NCBI GenBank assembly: GCA_049510975.1
Contig: JBEKYM010000016.1
Span: 1-64,000, forward strand
DNA length: 64,000 nucleotides
Direction of reading: 5' to 3'
Source: JAKACA01 sp049510975
Lineage (GTDB): Bacteria > Actinomycetota > Acidimicrobiia > Acidimicrobiales > Bog-793
Shown: positions 9,100 through 16,077 of the stretch, piece after piece
Position numbering within the stretch: the stretch's first letter is position 1
How the letters are laid out: the number at the start of each line of letters is the position of its first letter
Notes under the pieces: model-generated
Told to the model about the DNA's origin: nothing
Seen by the model: the letters and a program-made list of their open reading frames with translations, nothing else
Databases searched by the model: none
Translations under genes and position numbers: made by a program

Positions 9100-9153
9100 C
9101 AACCTTGATAGTGACTTTGAGACGTATTTGTCCGTAAACCACTATCAAGGTTG
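9100..9153. repeat. Perfect 14-bp inverted repeat with 26-base spacer
   Basis: CAACCTTGATAGTG (9100-9113) is exactly complementary to CACTATCAAGGTTG (9140-9153). The 26-base spacer is unusually AT-rich for this genome. No run of T follows either arm, so it is not a standard intrinsic terminator. It could be a dispersed intergenic palindrome, a paired protein-binding site or an RNA stem-loop after the VWA gene. Confidence 0.8.
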
Positions 9154-9292
9154 GAAGCGCCGCCCTCGAAGGGCCACCCCCGCCACCCCGCAGCTGGACT
9201 CCCGACCGCCACAGAACCTCCTGACCCGGTCGCCGGCAGCCCGTCATCAGATTTCCGCTTGCATCTCGGCGCTCGGCGGTACACAATGACTA

Positions 9293-9314
9293 CAGGCGTG
9301 TAACTACACGTCTG
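9293..9314. promoter_or_regulatory. Imperfect palindrome upstream of whiB
   Basis: CAGGCGTGTA-AC-TACACGTCTG is a 10-bp inverted repeat with one mismatch and a 2-base centre. It ends 24 bases before the whiB start codon, where an operator could act. The binding factor is unknown. Confidence 0.45.
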
Positions 9315-9338
9315 CGAGTCACCATGTAAGGGGAGGGG

Positions 9339-9617
9339 ATGCCGGTGGCCTTCCAGTCGATGATTCTCGAGGGTCCTGACCGATCCTGGCAGGGACGCGC
9401 CAACTGCATGGGCGTCGATCCTGACTTGTTCTTCCCCGAGCGGGGCGCTTCCACGCGAGAGGCCAAAGAGGTCTGCCGCGGGTGCGTCGTGCGGGAGGAC
9501 TGCCTCGACTACGCCATCGCGAACGGGGAGAAGTTCGGCATCTGGGGCGGCATGAGCGAGCGTGAGCGCCGGCGGGTGCGCCGGGCGCGGGTGCTGGCCC
9601 AGCAAAGCGCTTCCTAA
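9339..9617 (+). CDS. WhiB-family transcriptional regulator
   Basis: A 92-residue WhiB protein. The four Fe-S cysteines are C23, C46, C49 and C55 (CRGCVVREDC); the signature turn GIWGG is at 67-71, followed by the basic SERERRRVRRAR tail expected to touch DNA. WhiB proteins carry a redox- or NO-sensitive 4Fe-4S cluster and act with the primary sigma factor. ATG 9339 follows a purine-rich AAGGGGAGGGG directly upstream; ATG 9360 is an alternative. The stop overlaps the convergent formimidoyltransferase stop by 4 bases. Which WhiB subclass it belongs to cannot be fixed from sequence alone. Confidence 0.92.
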   Translation: MPVAFQSMILEGPDRSWQGRANCMGVDPDLFFPERGASTREAKEVCRGCVVREDCLDYAIANGEKFGIWGGMSERERRRVRRARVLAQQSAS

Positions 9618-10462
9618 GCCCGCTCTCCGGTCTGCCGGAGGCGCGCTTCGATGGTTGTCGACCGCGAGAGCTTGAGTTCAGCCCAACGATCTTCCGGCGC
9701 GCGCTCGAGGACGCCCAAGGGAAGGAGTCCGACCAGTTCGGCTCGGACCACCCGAGCCCGGTCGGCGACGAGGTCGTAAGCCTCGGTTGGACCGGCGTCG
9801 AACGGTGTGACCAGGTTGAACGAGACCTGGCTCGTGCTGTCACCGAGGTCGAGGCCGAGAACCCGTAGCGACGCCGAACGGATCTCGGCGGCGATGGCCC
9901 GCGCACGTTCGACGCTCGCGTCGATCACGACGTTGTAGGCGACAAGGACGGGCCGAGCGCCGACGCAGCAGGCCCCGGCGCTGACGTGTGGCTCCCGAGG
10001 TCCGGCGGTCGGGTCGAGGTCACGAAATGCCCGCCGGCGCACCTCTGGCAGGGTGCGCTCGGGGCCGTAGGCAAAGCAGGGCACCCCGAGCGCCGCCAAC
10101 CATGTCACGAAGCGGTCGCGGGCTGCGATCGCCTCGTCGAGCGCATGCGGGCCGACGGGCGGGACGAGCGGGCCGCCAGCCACGGGGGGGCCGAGGGGAA
10201 CAAAGGGCACGACGTCGACGACCCCCAATCGGGGATGCACACCCTGGTGCGATCGGATGTCGAGCCGCTCGACGGCTACAGCGGCAAGTGCTCGCACGGC
10301 GGCCTCGAGGATCGCTGTATCGCCATCGACCATCGTGAAGACGGAACGGTTGTGTACGGCGTCGGAATGGACGTCGACACAAGATGGCCCGGCAGCCTGC
10401 TTCAGGGCATCGAGAACGGCGGCGTCACGACCTTCGCTGAGGTTGACGACACACTCGAGCAT
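9614..10462 (-). CDS. Glutamate formimidoyltransferase (FTCD N-terminal-type)
   Basis: A 282-residue protein starting MLECVVNLSEGRD, typical of glutamate formimidoyltransferase, which moves the formimidoyl group from formimidoylglutamate to tetrahydrofolate in histidine breakdown. Family features include DVHSDAVHNRSVFT, the SHQGVHPRLGVVDVVPFVPL segment and ISxxV-like N-terminal packing. It has only the transferase domains and no cyclodeaminase. No other hut genes lie in the window. It sits between two whiB genes, with the upstream minus-strand whiB ending 82 bases before its start, so the two may share a transcript. Confidence 0.85.
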   Translation of the reverse strand: MLECVVNLSEGRDAAVLDALKQAAGPSCVDVHSDAVHNRSVFTMVDGDTAILEAAVRALAAVAVERLDIRSHQGVHPRLGVVDVVPFVPLGPPVAGGPLVPPVGPHALDEAIAARDRFVTWLAALGVPCFAYGPERTLPEVRRRAFRDLDPTAGPREPHVSAGACCVGARPVLVAYNVVIDASVERARAIAAEIRSASLRVLGLDLGDSTSQVSFNLVTPFDAGPTEAYDLVADRARVVRAELVGLLPLGVLERAPEDRWAELKLSRSTTIEARLRQTGERA

Positions 10463-10544
10463 CGGGAGATGATCATGCCCGAGATCAGGGCCGATCGCCC
10501 CTACTGGCGCGGGCTCACCAGGGCGGGCCCGCCGGATCAGCGAC

Positions 10545-10787
10545 TCAGGTGGACGCCGAAGCAGCGAGCCGACGGCGACGGGCGATGCGCCTACGTTCCC
10601 GTTCGGACGTGCCGCCCCATACGCCGTGGTCGATGTGATTGGCCATGGCGTACTCGAGGCAGGGTGACTTCACCGGGCAGTCGGCGCAGATCCGTCGCGC
10701 AACCTCTACGCCAACCCCGTCACTGGGGAAGAAGAGGTCGGGCGGCTGATCCTTGCATTTGCCTCGCCCCATCCATGAAGTATCCAT
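10545..10787 (-). CDS. Second WhiB-family regulator (short)
   Basis: An 80-residue WhiB protein beginning MDTSWMGRGKC. The four cysteines are C11, C34, C37 and C43 (CADCPVKSPC), with GVWGG at 55-59 and the basic SERERRRIARRRR tail. The frame is open 60 codons further upstream, but that part overlaps the divergent gene at 10960 and has no WhiB character, so ATG 10787 is preferred. A TAACAAT box lies 7-8 bases before the ATG. Two WhiB paralogs 1.2 kb apart may answer to different redox or developmental signals; this is inference. Confidence 0.9.
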   Translation of the reverse strand: MDTSWMGRGKCKDQPPDLFFPSDGVGVEVARRICADCPVKSPCLEYAMANHIDHGVWGGTSERERRRIARRRRLAASAST

Positions 10788-10945
10788 CGGGACAATTGTT
10801 ACCCGGTTGCAACATGAATGCACGCGCGCGAGGGGGTTTTCTTCCTTCAGATTTGCTGAGAGTTTCTCACCTCGAGGTCGTCTCGCAGGGTGCTCATCCA
10901 CCCGTCGAGGAGGCCCCTCCCGCCCAGTGCACCGACCTCGCCCAG

Positions 10946-10951
10946 TACACT
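10946..10951 (+). promoter_or_regulatory. -10-like TACACT before the 99-residue protein
   Basis: TACACT is followed by 8 bases and ATG 10960, with no Shine-Dalgarno sequence. It is the same hexamer as before the VWA gene. Confidence 0.45.
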
Positions 10952-10959
10952 CCCGCTCG

Positions 10960-11259
10960 ATGACCATGAGCGCCGCCCCTGAACCCGAACAAGCCCCGGA
11001 ACCGCCCCGCGGTCATGTCCGCATGGTGTACCTCGGCCCCGTGGCGCCTCACTGGGAGGTCGAGTCCGAATTCGGCGACCGGAGCCTGATCGAGGAGTTC
11101 CGCCAGCGTGCCCTCGCCCGGTTGGTTCTCCTGCCCCCGCACGACCCGCAGTTTCGGCGCAACCGGGAGCGCATCGTCCGCGACGCCGAGCGGGAGAACA
11201 TCATCTTGGAGTGGGACCTCGGTGTGCCCGAGGAAGAAGAGGCAGTGCCCGCCAGCTGA
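10960..11259 (+). CDS. Small conserved-looking protein of unknown function
   Basis: A 99-residue acidic protein that I do not recognise. It starts MTMSAAPEPEQ, has a proline/glutamate-rich leader of about 20 residues, then a compact core (HVRMVYLGPVAPHWEVES, then EFRQRALARLVLLPPHDPQF) and ends in acidic EEEEAVPAS. There is no signal peptide or membrane segment. Codon use matches its neighbours and a TACACT box lies 8 bases upstream. ATG 10966 is an alternative start. It is divergent from the second whiB gene, with 172 bases between starts. Confidence 0.7.
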   Translation: MTMSAAPEPEQAPEPPRGHVRMVYLGPVAPHWEVESEFGDRSLIEEFRQRALARLVLLPPHDPQFRRNRERIVRDAERENIILEWDLGVPEEEEAVPAS

Positions 11260-11314
11260 TCGTGCGAAACCGGCAGGTGCGGCCCAACAGCGCCGCCTCA
11301 GCCCCGCCTCAGCC

Positions 11315-12568
11315 TCAGTCGTCGGTCGGGAGATCGAGGCGTGCGAGCCACAAGCCGGGCGCGTCCACCTCCGAGGAGGTGGGAAGGTTGGCAGCGTCCG
11401 CCCACATCTTGGCGAGCTGGAGCTCGCCCGACCGGTCGAGCACTCCCGTCACGAAACGGGCGCCCCGGTCGATCTGAGCCTGATCCAGCCTCAGGCCGAA
11501 GAGCGTCTCGGCGACCTTCTCCCCGTTGCCGCGGCTGACTCGACGCCGGCGCATGGCTTCTCCGATCGGTGTCGTATTGCCGATCAGGCGGCCGGCGATG
11601 ATTCCCGTGACGTACTCGGCATAGCCCGACACGGCCGCCGTCACCGCATCGAGATCGGCTCGTACCTGGTCGATGGCGTCGCTTCCGGGGCTGGGTGGCA
11701 AAGCCGACGGGTCGCCGAGCATCTGTGCGAATGCCGCCATGTCGGTCGGGTCTGCCTGCTGGAGCAGCTGGCCGAGCGCATCGGCGTCAGGGCGGACGCG
11801 CTGGGCGTGCTCGATCACGAGGCTGGCGATCCGATCGGCGACGGCGGGCCGCGACAACGCCGTGTGGTACGCCATCTCGTGCACGCACAGCCACAGCCGT
11901 AGGTCGTCGAGCGGCAGGCTCCAGTCGTCTGCGGCGCTGGCGAGGTTGGCGCTGACGACGAAGAGCTCGTCACTTGGCGACGGCGCCAGCGGGACGTCGT
12001 ATTGGCCAAGGGCGCGCTCGGAGAGGTGGCCGGCGACCGACCCAACCTGCCAAGCCGTCATCGCCGGAAACATCGCAGCCGCCCACTGACCGAGCAGCGC
12101 CCCCATCTCGTCGTCCGCCTCGGCGCCGAGGTCGCCGAGGCCGGCGGGGAACTGCTCGGCGCCTTCGACCCCGCCGAGGTCGCCGCCGGCGCCTGCGCTC
12201 GCAGTGTCGTCCTCGTCGGGAGCCAGCACTGCCGCCAGCCGGTCGAGAACCGGGCGCCACACCTCGAGGATCCGCCGGGCCCACTCCACGCGGCCGACGG
12301 GGACGACGCGGACGGCTCCTCCCGAGGGCGAGATGGGCATGCCCGTCACTTCGGCCACGTGCAGCTCCGCGATGGTGCACAGCTCCTCGAACCGGATTCG
12401 CTCGATCGGGTCCGGGTTGGCATCCGGGGCGCCGCCTGATGCGATCTGTGCGGCCAGCTGATGGGCGAGCTGCCACTGCAGTCCGGTGCCCGTCGGCATC
12501 ATGCGGACGAGATCGCCGAGCATGCTCCGCAAGAAGTCACCGCCACCGAAGAACGGCGTATCGCTCAC
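11315..12568 (-). CDS. DUF2342 zincin-like protein (predicted hydrolase)
   Basis: A 417-residue protein resembling the actinobacterial DUF2342 / zinc-dependent metalloprotease-like families, one branch of which is linked to F420 genes. The family's helical region reads RLWLCVHEMAYHTAL, where a zincin would have HExxH. Here the second His is displaced by one residue (HEMAYH), so metal-dependent activity is doubtful. An acidic, Gly-rich linker (about residues 115-150) interrupts the N-terminal half. GTG 12568 lies 7 bases after TAGCAT (12576-12581). No F420 biosynthesis gene is adjacent. Function unknown. Confidence 0.75.
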   Translation of the reverse strand: MSDTPFFGGGDFLRSMLGDLVRMMPTGTGLQWQLAHQLAAQIASGGAPDANPDPIERIRFEELCTIAELHVAEVTGMPISPSGGAVRVVPVGRVEWARRILEVWRPVLDRLAAVLAPDEDDTASAGAGGDLGGVEGAEQFPAGLGDLGAEADDEMGALLGQWAAAMFPAMTAWQVGSVAGHLSERALGQYDVPLAPSPSDELFVVSANLASAADDWSLPLDDLRLWLCVHEMAYHTALSRPAVADRIASLVIEHAQRVRPDADALGQLLQQADPTDMAAFAQMLGDPSALPPSPGSDAIDQVRADLDAVTAAVSGYAEYVTGIIAGRLIGNTTPIGEAMRRRRVSRGNGEKVAETLFGLRLDQAQIDRGARFVTGVLDRSGELQLAKMWADAANLPTSSEVDAPGLWLARLDLPTDD

Positions 12569-12575
12569 TTCGGAG

Positions 12576-12581
12576 ATGCTA
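12576..12581 (-). promoter_or_regulatory. -10-like TAGCAT before the DUF2342 gene
   Basis: TAGCAT is followed by 7 bases and GTG 12568. No Shine-Dalgarno sequence is seen. It lies just beyond the 3' end of the pseudo-HtrA gene. Confidence 0.4.
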
Positions 12582-12595
12582 CGGGGTCGGGGCGA

Positions 12596-13855
12596 TCAGG
12601 CGGCCGGCTGCAGCAGAGCATCGACCGTGCTCAAGGAACTGCGGCGGTCGATCGTGAGCGCGACCTTGGATCGCGGTGGCAGTACGTAGAGCGCTTGCTG
12701 CAATGCCTGCATGGAGGCCACCGGACGACCGTTGACGGCTTCGATGACATCTCCGGTGCGCAACCCGGCTCGAGCGGCGCTCGAGCCGCTTCCGACGGCC
12801 AGCACCTCGACGCCCGGCGGCAGGGGAGCTTTGCCGGTTGGGGGCAGGGTGTCTCCGGTCGTCTGAATGTCCGGCGTCGCTACGCCCTGTATCCCGAGCC
12901 AGCCGTGCACGACGCGACCGTGCTCGGCGATCTGCTGGCCGACTTGCTCTGCCAACAGCGCCGACACCTCGACGACGACGTTGCCCTTGTGCCCGGTCAC
13001 GATGCCGACGAGCTGGGCCGAGCCGTTGACGAGAACGGTTCCGACGGGAGCGCCGCTGGCAGCGAGCGTCTCGATGTGCAGCGTGTTGAGCAACTGGTAC
13101 GACCCGTAGGCGGTGGAGGCAGTGCTCGACGAACCGGCCGAGCCAAGGGTGAAGACGGACTGGTCCTCGTTGCTGGGGGAGATGGCGGACCACTCGACAG
13201 CCAGCCAGTCGCCCGGCTGAATGGACATCTGGGTCGAGTACCTGAGTGGCTTGAACCCATGACTGGCGTTCAGGCCGATACTGACGACAGCAAGCTGGGT
13301 CGCCTGATCGGTGCCGATGACCCGGCCCGCGTAGACGGCGCCGTCGGAGGTGTGCACGGCGATGGCCGAGCCGCCGAGGACGAGCGACAACGGCACGATG
13401 ATCTTGCCGTCCGAGGACATGACGACACCGTCGCCGACGGCGCTTCGCCCACCGGGCTTGCTCACCTCGATCACGGCGAGGCCGTGATGAACCTTGCCGG
13501 CAATGCTGTCGAGCGCCGTCGTCATGGCGCTCGGGGCCGGCGTCAGCGTTGTGGCGACGGTGCTCGTGCGCGCCGGCGCCGGGGAGCGACCGAGCCAGAC
13601 CGTGAGGTGCGTGCCGACGAGCACGACGCCCGTGGCGAGGACGGCGCCGACGACTCCGGCCGACCAGGCTCCCGCCCGCGTCGGTGTCCTCGACAGCCAC
13701 TTCTCGCGGGCAGCGGAGACCTCTGCGGCCATCGACGAGGGTGGGTCGCCACGAAGTTCGGAGGGGTGACGCCAGATGCGATCCTCGGGTGGCAGGAGTC
13801 GACTCGGCTCGTCGTCGTCGAAGCTCTCGTCGAAATCGCGAAATGCTTCGGTCAC
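12596..13855 (-). CDS. Degenerate HtrA/DegP-like membrane protein (pseudoprotease) with PDZ domain
   Basis: A 419-residue protein: an acidic cytoplasmic leader with PPEDRIWRHPSE (a motif common in actinobacterial HtrA proteins), one membrane helix (about 65-82), a trypsin-like domain (about 105-300) and a PDZ domain (about 318-415, with GSSAARAGLRTGDVIEAVNG). All three catalytic landmarks appear lost: TNNHVV is VPLSLV (144-149), the Asp segment is DQATQLAVV, and GNSGGPLVN aligns with APVGTVLVN (259-267). It therefore probably binds rather than cleaves. GTG 13855 lies 8 bases after TATCCT. An upstream start at 13945 would add 30 residues without family character. Confidence 0.82.
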   Translation of the reverse strand: MTEAFRDFDESFDDDEPSRLLPPEDRIWRHPSELRGDPPSSMAAEVSAAREKWLSRTPTRAGAWSAGVVGAVLATGVVLVGTHLTVWLGRSPAPARTSTVATTLTPAPSAMTTALDSIAGKVHHGLAVIEVSKPGGRSAVGDGVVMSSDGKIIVPLSLVLGGSAIAVHTSDGAVYAGRVIGTDQATQLAVVSIGLNASHGFKPLRYSTQMSIQPGDWLAVEWSAISPSNEDQSVFTLGSAGSSSTASTAYGSYQLLNTLHIETLAASGAPVGTVLVNGSAQLVGIVTGHKGNVVVEVSALLAEQVGQQIAEHGRVVHGWLGIQGVATPDIQTTGDTLPPTGKAPLPPGVEVLAVGSGSSAARAGLRTGDVIEAVNGRPVASMQALQQALYVLPPRSKVALTIDRRSSLSTVDALLQPAA

Positions 13856-13863
13856 GGCCCATG

Positions 13864-13869
13864 AGGATA
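13864..13869 (-). promoter_or_regulatory. -10-like TATCCT before the pseudo-HtrA gene
   Basis: TATCCT is followed by 8 bases and GTG 13855. Its placement supports the shorter start over the one at 13945. Confidence 0.45.
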
Positions 13870-13939
13870 CAAAACAAGCACCTCCAGGTGTACGCGGTCC
13901 TTCCTCAACGCCGGCTGCACGTTGCTCGTGAGTCCTGCG

Positions 13940-13945
13940 TACCAT
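13940..13945 (+). promoter_or_regulatory. -10-like TACCAT before moaE
   Basis: TACCAT is followed by 6 bases and ATG 13952, with no Shine-Dalgarno sequence. It is divergent from the TATCCT box at 13864-13869. Confidence 0.45.
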
Positions 13946-13951
13946 GCATCA

Positions 13952-14434
13952 ATGGCCGCGTCAGCTCCCTTCGATCCCCCTCGGGGAGACGACTGGCTCG
14001 CCCTGAGCGACCGTCCCCTGCCGAGGGAACAGGCGCTGGAGTGGGTGGAAGGGGAGCGTTGGGGGGGTGTCGTGGGTTTCTTCGGGGTGGTGCGAGACCA
14101 CGCCGAGGGCCGTAGCGACGTCGTGGCGGTGGACTACGAGGCCTATGACGAGCAGGTCATGCCGCGCCTTGCCGAGCTGGCCGGCGCCGCCCGCGCCCGC
14201 GTTCCGGATCTGGGACGCATCGCCCTGTGGCACCGAACCGGACGGCTCGAAGTCGGGGAGACCTCCGTCGCCGTCGTCGTCTCCGCGCCGCACCGTGCCG
14301 AGGCGTTCGAGGCGTGCCGTTTTCTCATTGACACCCTGAAGGAGACGCTGCCGGTCTGGAAGCTGGAGCATTGGGCGGGCGGCTCGGGTTGGAGCCCGAG
14401 CTCGCATCGCCTGGAGGACGTCGAAACCCCATGA
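13952..14434 (+). CDS. moaE: Molybdopterin synthase catalytic subunit
   Basis: MoaE (160 residues) works with MoaD to insert sulfur into precursor Z during molybdopterin synthesis. Family motifs include GFFGVVRDHAEG, VDYEAYDEQV, IALWHRTGRLEVGE and the C-terminal FLIDTLKETLPVWKLEHW, which contains the catalytic-region lysines. No MoaD or other molybdopterin gene is in the window. Its stop overlaps the next gene's start (ATGA at 14431-14434), so the two are translationally coupled although their functions look unrelated. Length is normal for the family. Confidence 0.93.
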   Translation: MAASAPFDPPRGDDWLALSDRPLPREQALEWVEGERWGGVVGFFGVVRDHAEGRSDVVAVDYEAYDEQVMPRLAELAGAARARVPDLGRIALWHRTGRLEVGETSVAVVVSAPHRAEAFEACRFLIDTLKETLPVWKLEHWAGGSGWSPSSHRLEDVETP

Positions 14435-15456
14435 CCGGTTCGCTCGCCGTCGACCTCGGCACGTCCCGCACGCTCGTCGTCGAGGCGACCAAGGGCCTCG
14501 TCGTCGACGAGCCCACACTTGCCGCCGTCGACATCCCGACGGGCCGGCTGCTCGCCTTCGGCATCGAGGCGCGGGCGATGGCGGGTCGGGCCGCCGGCGA
14601 GGTCGCCATCGTGCGGCCGGTACGTCAGGGCCAGCTCGTCGACCTCGAGCTCACCGACCAGATCGCCGCCGACGTGTTCGGACGGGCGCGGCGGGCCGGC
14701 GTGCATCGGCCCGAGGTCCTCTGTTGCGTGCCCGGTTCGGCCACGGGCGTGCAGCGCCGAGCGCTCGAGCGCTCCTTCAAGAAGGCAGGGGCACGGCGCA
14801 TCGACTTCGTCGAGCATGCCGTCGCCTGCGGCATCGGCACGCGCCTGCACCTCGATGAGCCGGTGGCCTCGATGGTGATGGACGTGGGGGCCGGCACGAG
14901 CGACATGGCGGTGATGGCACTGGGTGGCGTCGTCACGGAGGCGTCGCTGCCGGTCGGCGGCAACGACTTCGACGAGGCGATCCGGCACCTGTGCCAGCGG
15001 TCGTTCGATCTCGTGCTCCCGCCGGGTGCGGCGGAGTCCATCAAGATCGCCATCGGGAGCGCCTGGCCGGCCGACGAGAAGAAAGTCGAGGTCCGTGGTC
15101 GTGACCTCGGCAGTGGCAGGCCCCGGACCGTCGTGCTCTCGCGCGACGAGGTTGCCACCGTGCTCTCCGAGCACGTCGAGGCGATCATGCGGGCGGCGGT
15201 GCGCTGCATCACCGAGTCGCCGCCGGACCTTGCCAACGATCTGCTGACCCGCGGCCTGTACTTGGCAGGCGGGGGAGGGCTGCTGGACGGTTTCGCCCGG
15301 CGGTTGGCGACGGCGGCGGGCATTCCCATCCACCTCGTGAGCTCCCCGCAGACCGTTGCCGTGGACGGGGCAGCCCGGGCTCTGCGGGCAATGGGATCGA
15401 AAGGGTCGGTCCCTGTCAGCGGGGAGGCCCTTGCCCCGCTGGACTCATCCGACTGA
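14431..15456 (+). CDS. MreB/FtsA-like actin-fold ATPase (MreB paralog)
   Basis: A 341-residue protein of the actin/Hsp70 ATPase fold, closest in layout to MreB. Phosphate 1 reads LAVDLGTSRTL (about residues 5-15), phosphate 2 is MDVGAGTSDMAVM (DIGGGTTE in typical MreB), and the adenosine motif is GLYLAGGGGLLDG. It lacks the usual mreC/mreD neighbours and is coupled to moaE, so it may be a divergent paralog rather than the main rod-shape protein. The start is fixed by the ATGA overlap with moaE. Its 3' end overlaps the convergent HEAT gene by 12 bases. Confidence 0.85.
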   Translation: MTGSLAVDLGTSRTLVVEATKGLVVDEPTLAAVDIPTGRLLAFGIEARAMAGRAAGEVAIVRPVRQGQLVDLELTDQIAADVFGRARRAGVHRPEVLCCVPGSATGVQRRALERSFKKAGARRIDFVEHAVACGIGTRLHLDEPVASMVMDVGAGTSDMAVMALGGVVTEASLPVGGNDFDEAIRHLCQRSFDLVLPPGAAESIKIAIGSAWPADEKKVEVRGRDLGSGRPRTVVLSRDEVATVLSEHVEAIMRAAVRCITESPPDLANDLLTRGLYLAGGGGLLDGFARRLATAAGIPIHLVSSPQTVAVDGAARALRAMGSKGSVPVSGEALAPLDSSD

Positions 15457-16077
15457 GGGCCGCAGCTGGTCCTCGGCAGCCTGACGCACCTGCCAGTCCC
15501 GGTCGGTGAGGGCTCGCTCCAGCGCCTCCTGCACGAGTGGACCCTCGAAGGGGGCCAGGGCGATGACGGCTCGACGCCGAACCGGAGGGCGGTCGCTCAG
15601 GGCGGCGAGCACCGACGGCAGGCCGGCCGGGTCCCCGATGGCTCCAAGGGCGGCCACGGCCGACTCCCGGCAGAGGGCGTCATCGTGGCCCGTGGCAATG
15701 CGGCACAGCTCCGGCACGGCTCGTTCGTCTCGAACCTCGCCGACGGCAAAGCAGGCCGCCTCCACCACGGTGGCGTCCTCGTCGTTCAACAACGGCAAGA
15801 AGTCCGCTCCCCCGAGTGAGCCGGCGAGCTCGGCGCTGTGCCGTCGCACGACCGGGGAGGGATCGCCCAGCGCCCGACCGATCACGTCGACGCCCGCCCG
15901 GCCCATCCGCACGAGGGCGCCCAAGGCCGTCGCCCGCACCCGGGGATCCGGGTCGTCGAGGAACGCGAGGGCGGCGTTCTCGTCACACTCGAAACCCGCC
16001 ATGGCGGCGGCCCCACGCCGTCGCGCGCCGTCGAGCGGGTCGACTCCGTGCAAGGCTGACCGGTCGTGAGTGCCCAT
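15445..16077 (-). CDS. HEAT-repeat protein
   Basis: A 210-residue protein made of short helical HEAT/PBS-lyase-type repeats (units such as DDPDPRVRATALGALVRMG, then DPSPVVRRHSAELAGSLG, DEDATVVEAACFAVGEV and ALCRESAVAALGAIGD). Such solenoids act as scaffolds; no enzyme motif is seen. ATG 16077 is preceded by TAGGCT (16087-16092) with 9 bases between, as in the AAA ATPase gene; ATG 16002 is possible. The starts of this gene and the divergent protease overlap (16066-16077), so one of the two starts may be misplaced. Confidence 0.82.
   Translation of the reverse strand: MGTHDRSALHGVDPLDGARRRGAAAMAGFECDENAALAFLDDPDPRVRATALGALVRMGRAGVDVIGRALGDPSPVVRRHSAELAGSLGGADFLPLLNDEDATVVEAACFAVGEVRDERAVPELCRIATGHDDALCRESAVAALGAIGDPAGLPSVLAALSDRPPVRRRAVIALAPFEGPLVQEALERALTDRDWQVRQAAEDQLRPSVG

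Larger units (their letters stand above)
9034..9338. other. Intergenic region between the VWA gene and whiB
   Basis: This 305-bp gap holds CCGGC-rich direct repeats (an 11-bp unit at 9074-9084 and 9090-9100), a perfect 14-bp inverted repeat (9100-9153) in locally AT-rich sequence, and an imperfect palindrome (9293-9314) just upstream of whiB. I see no credible coding sequence. Confidence 0.7.
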
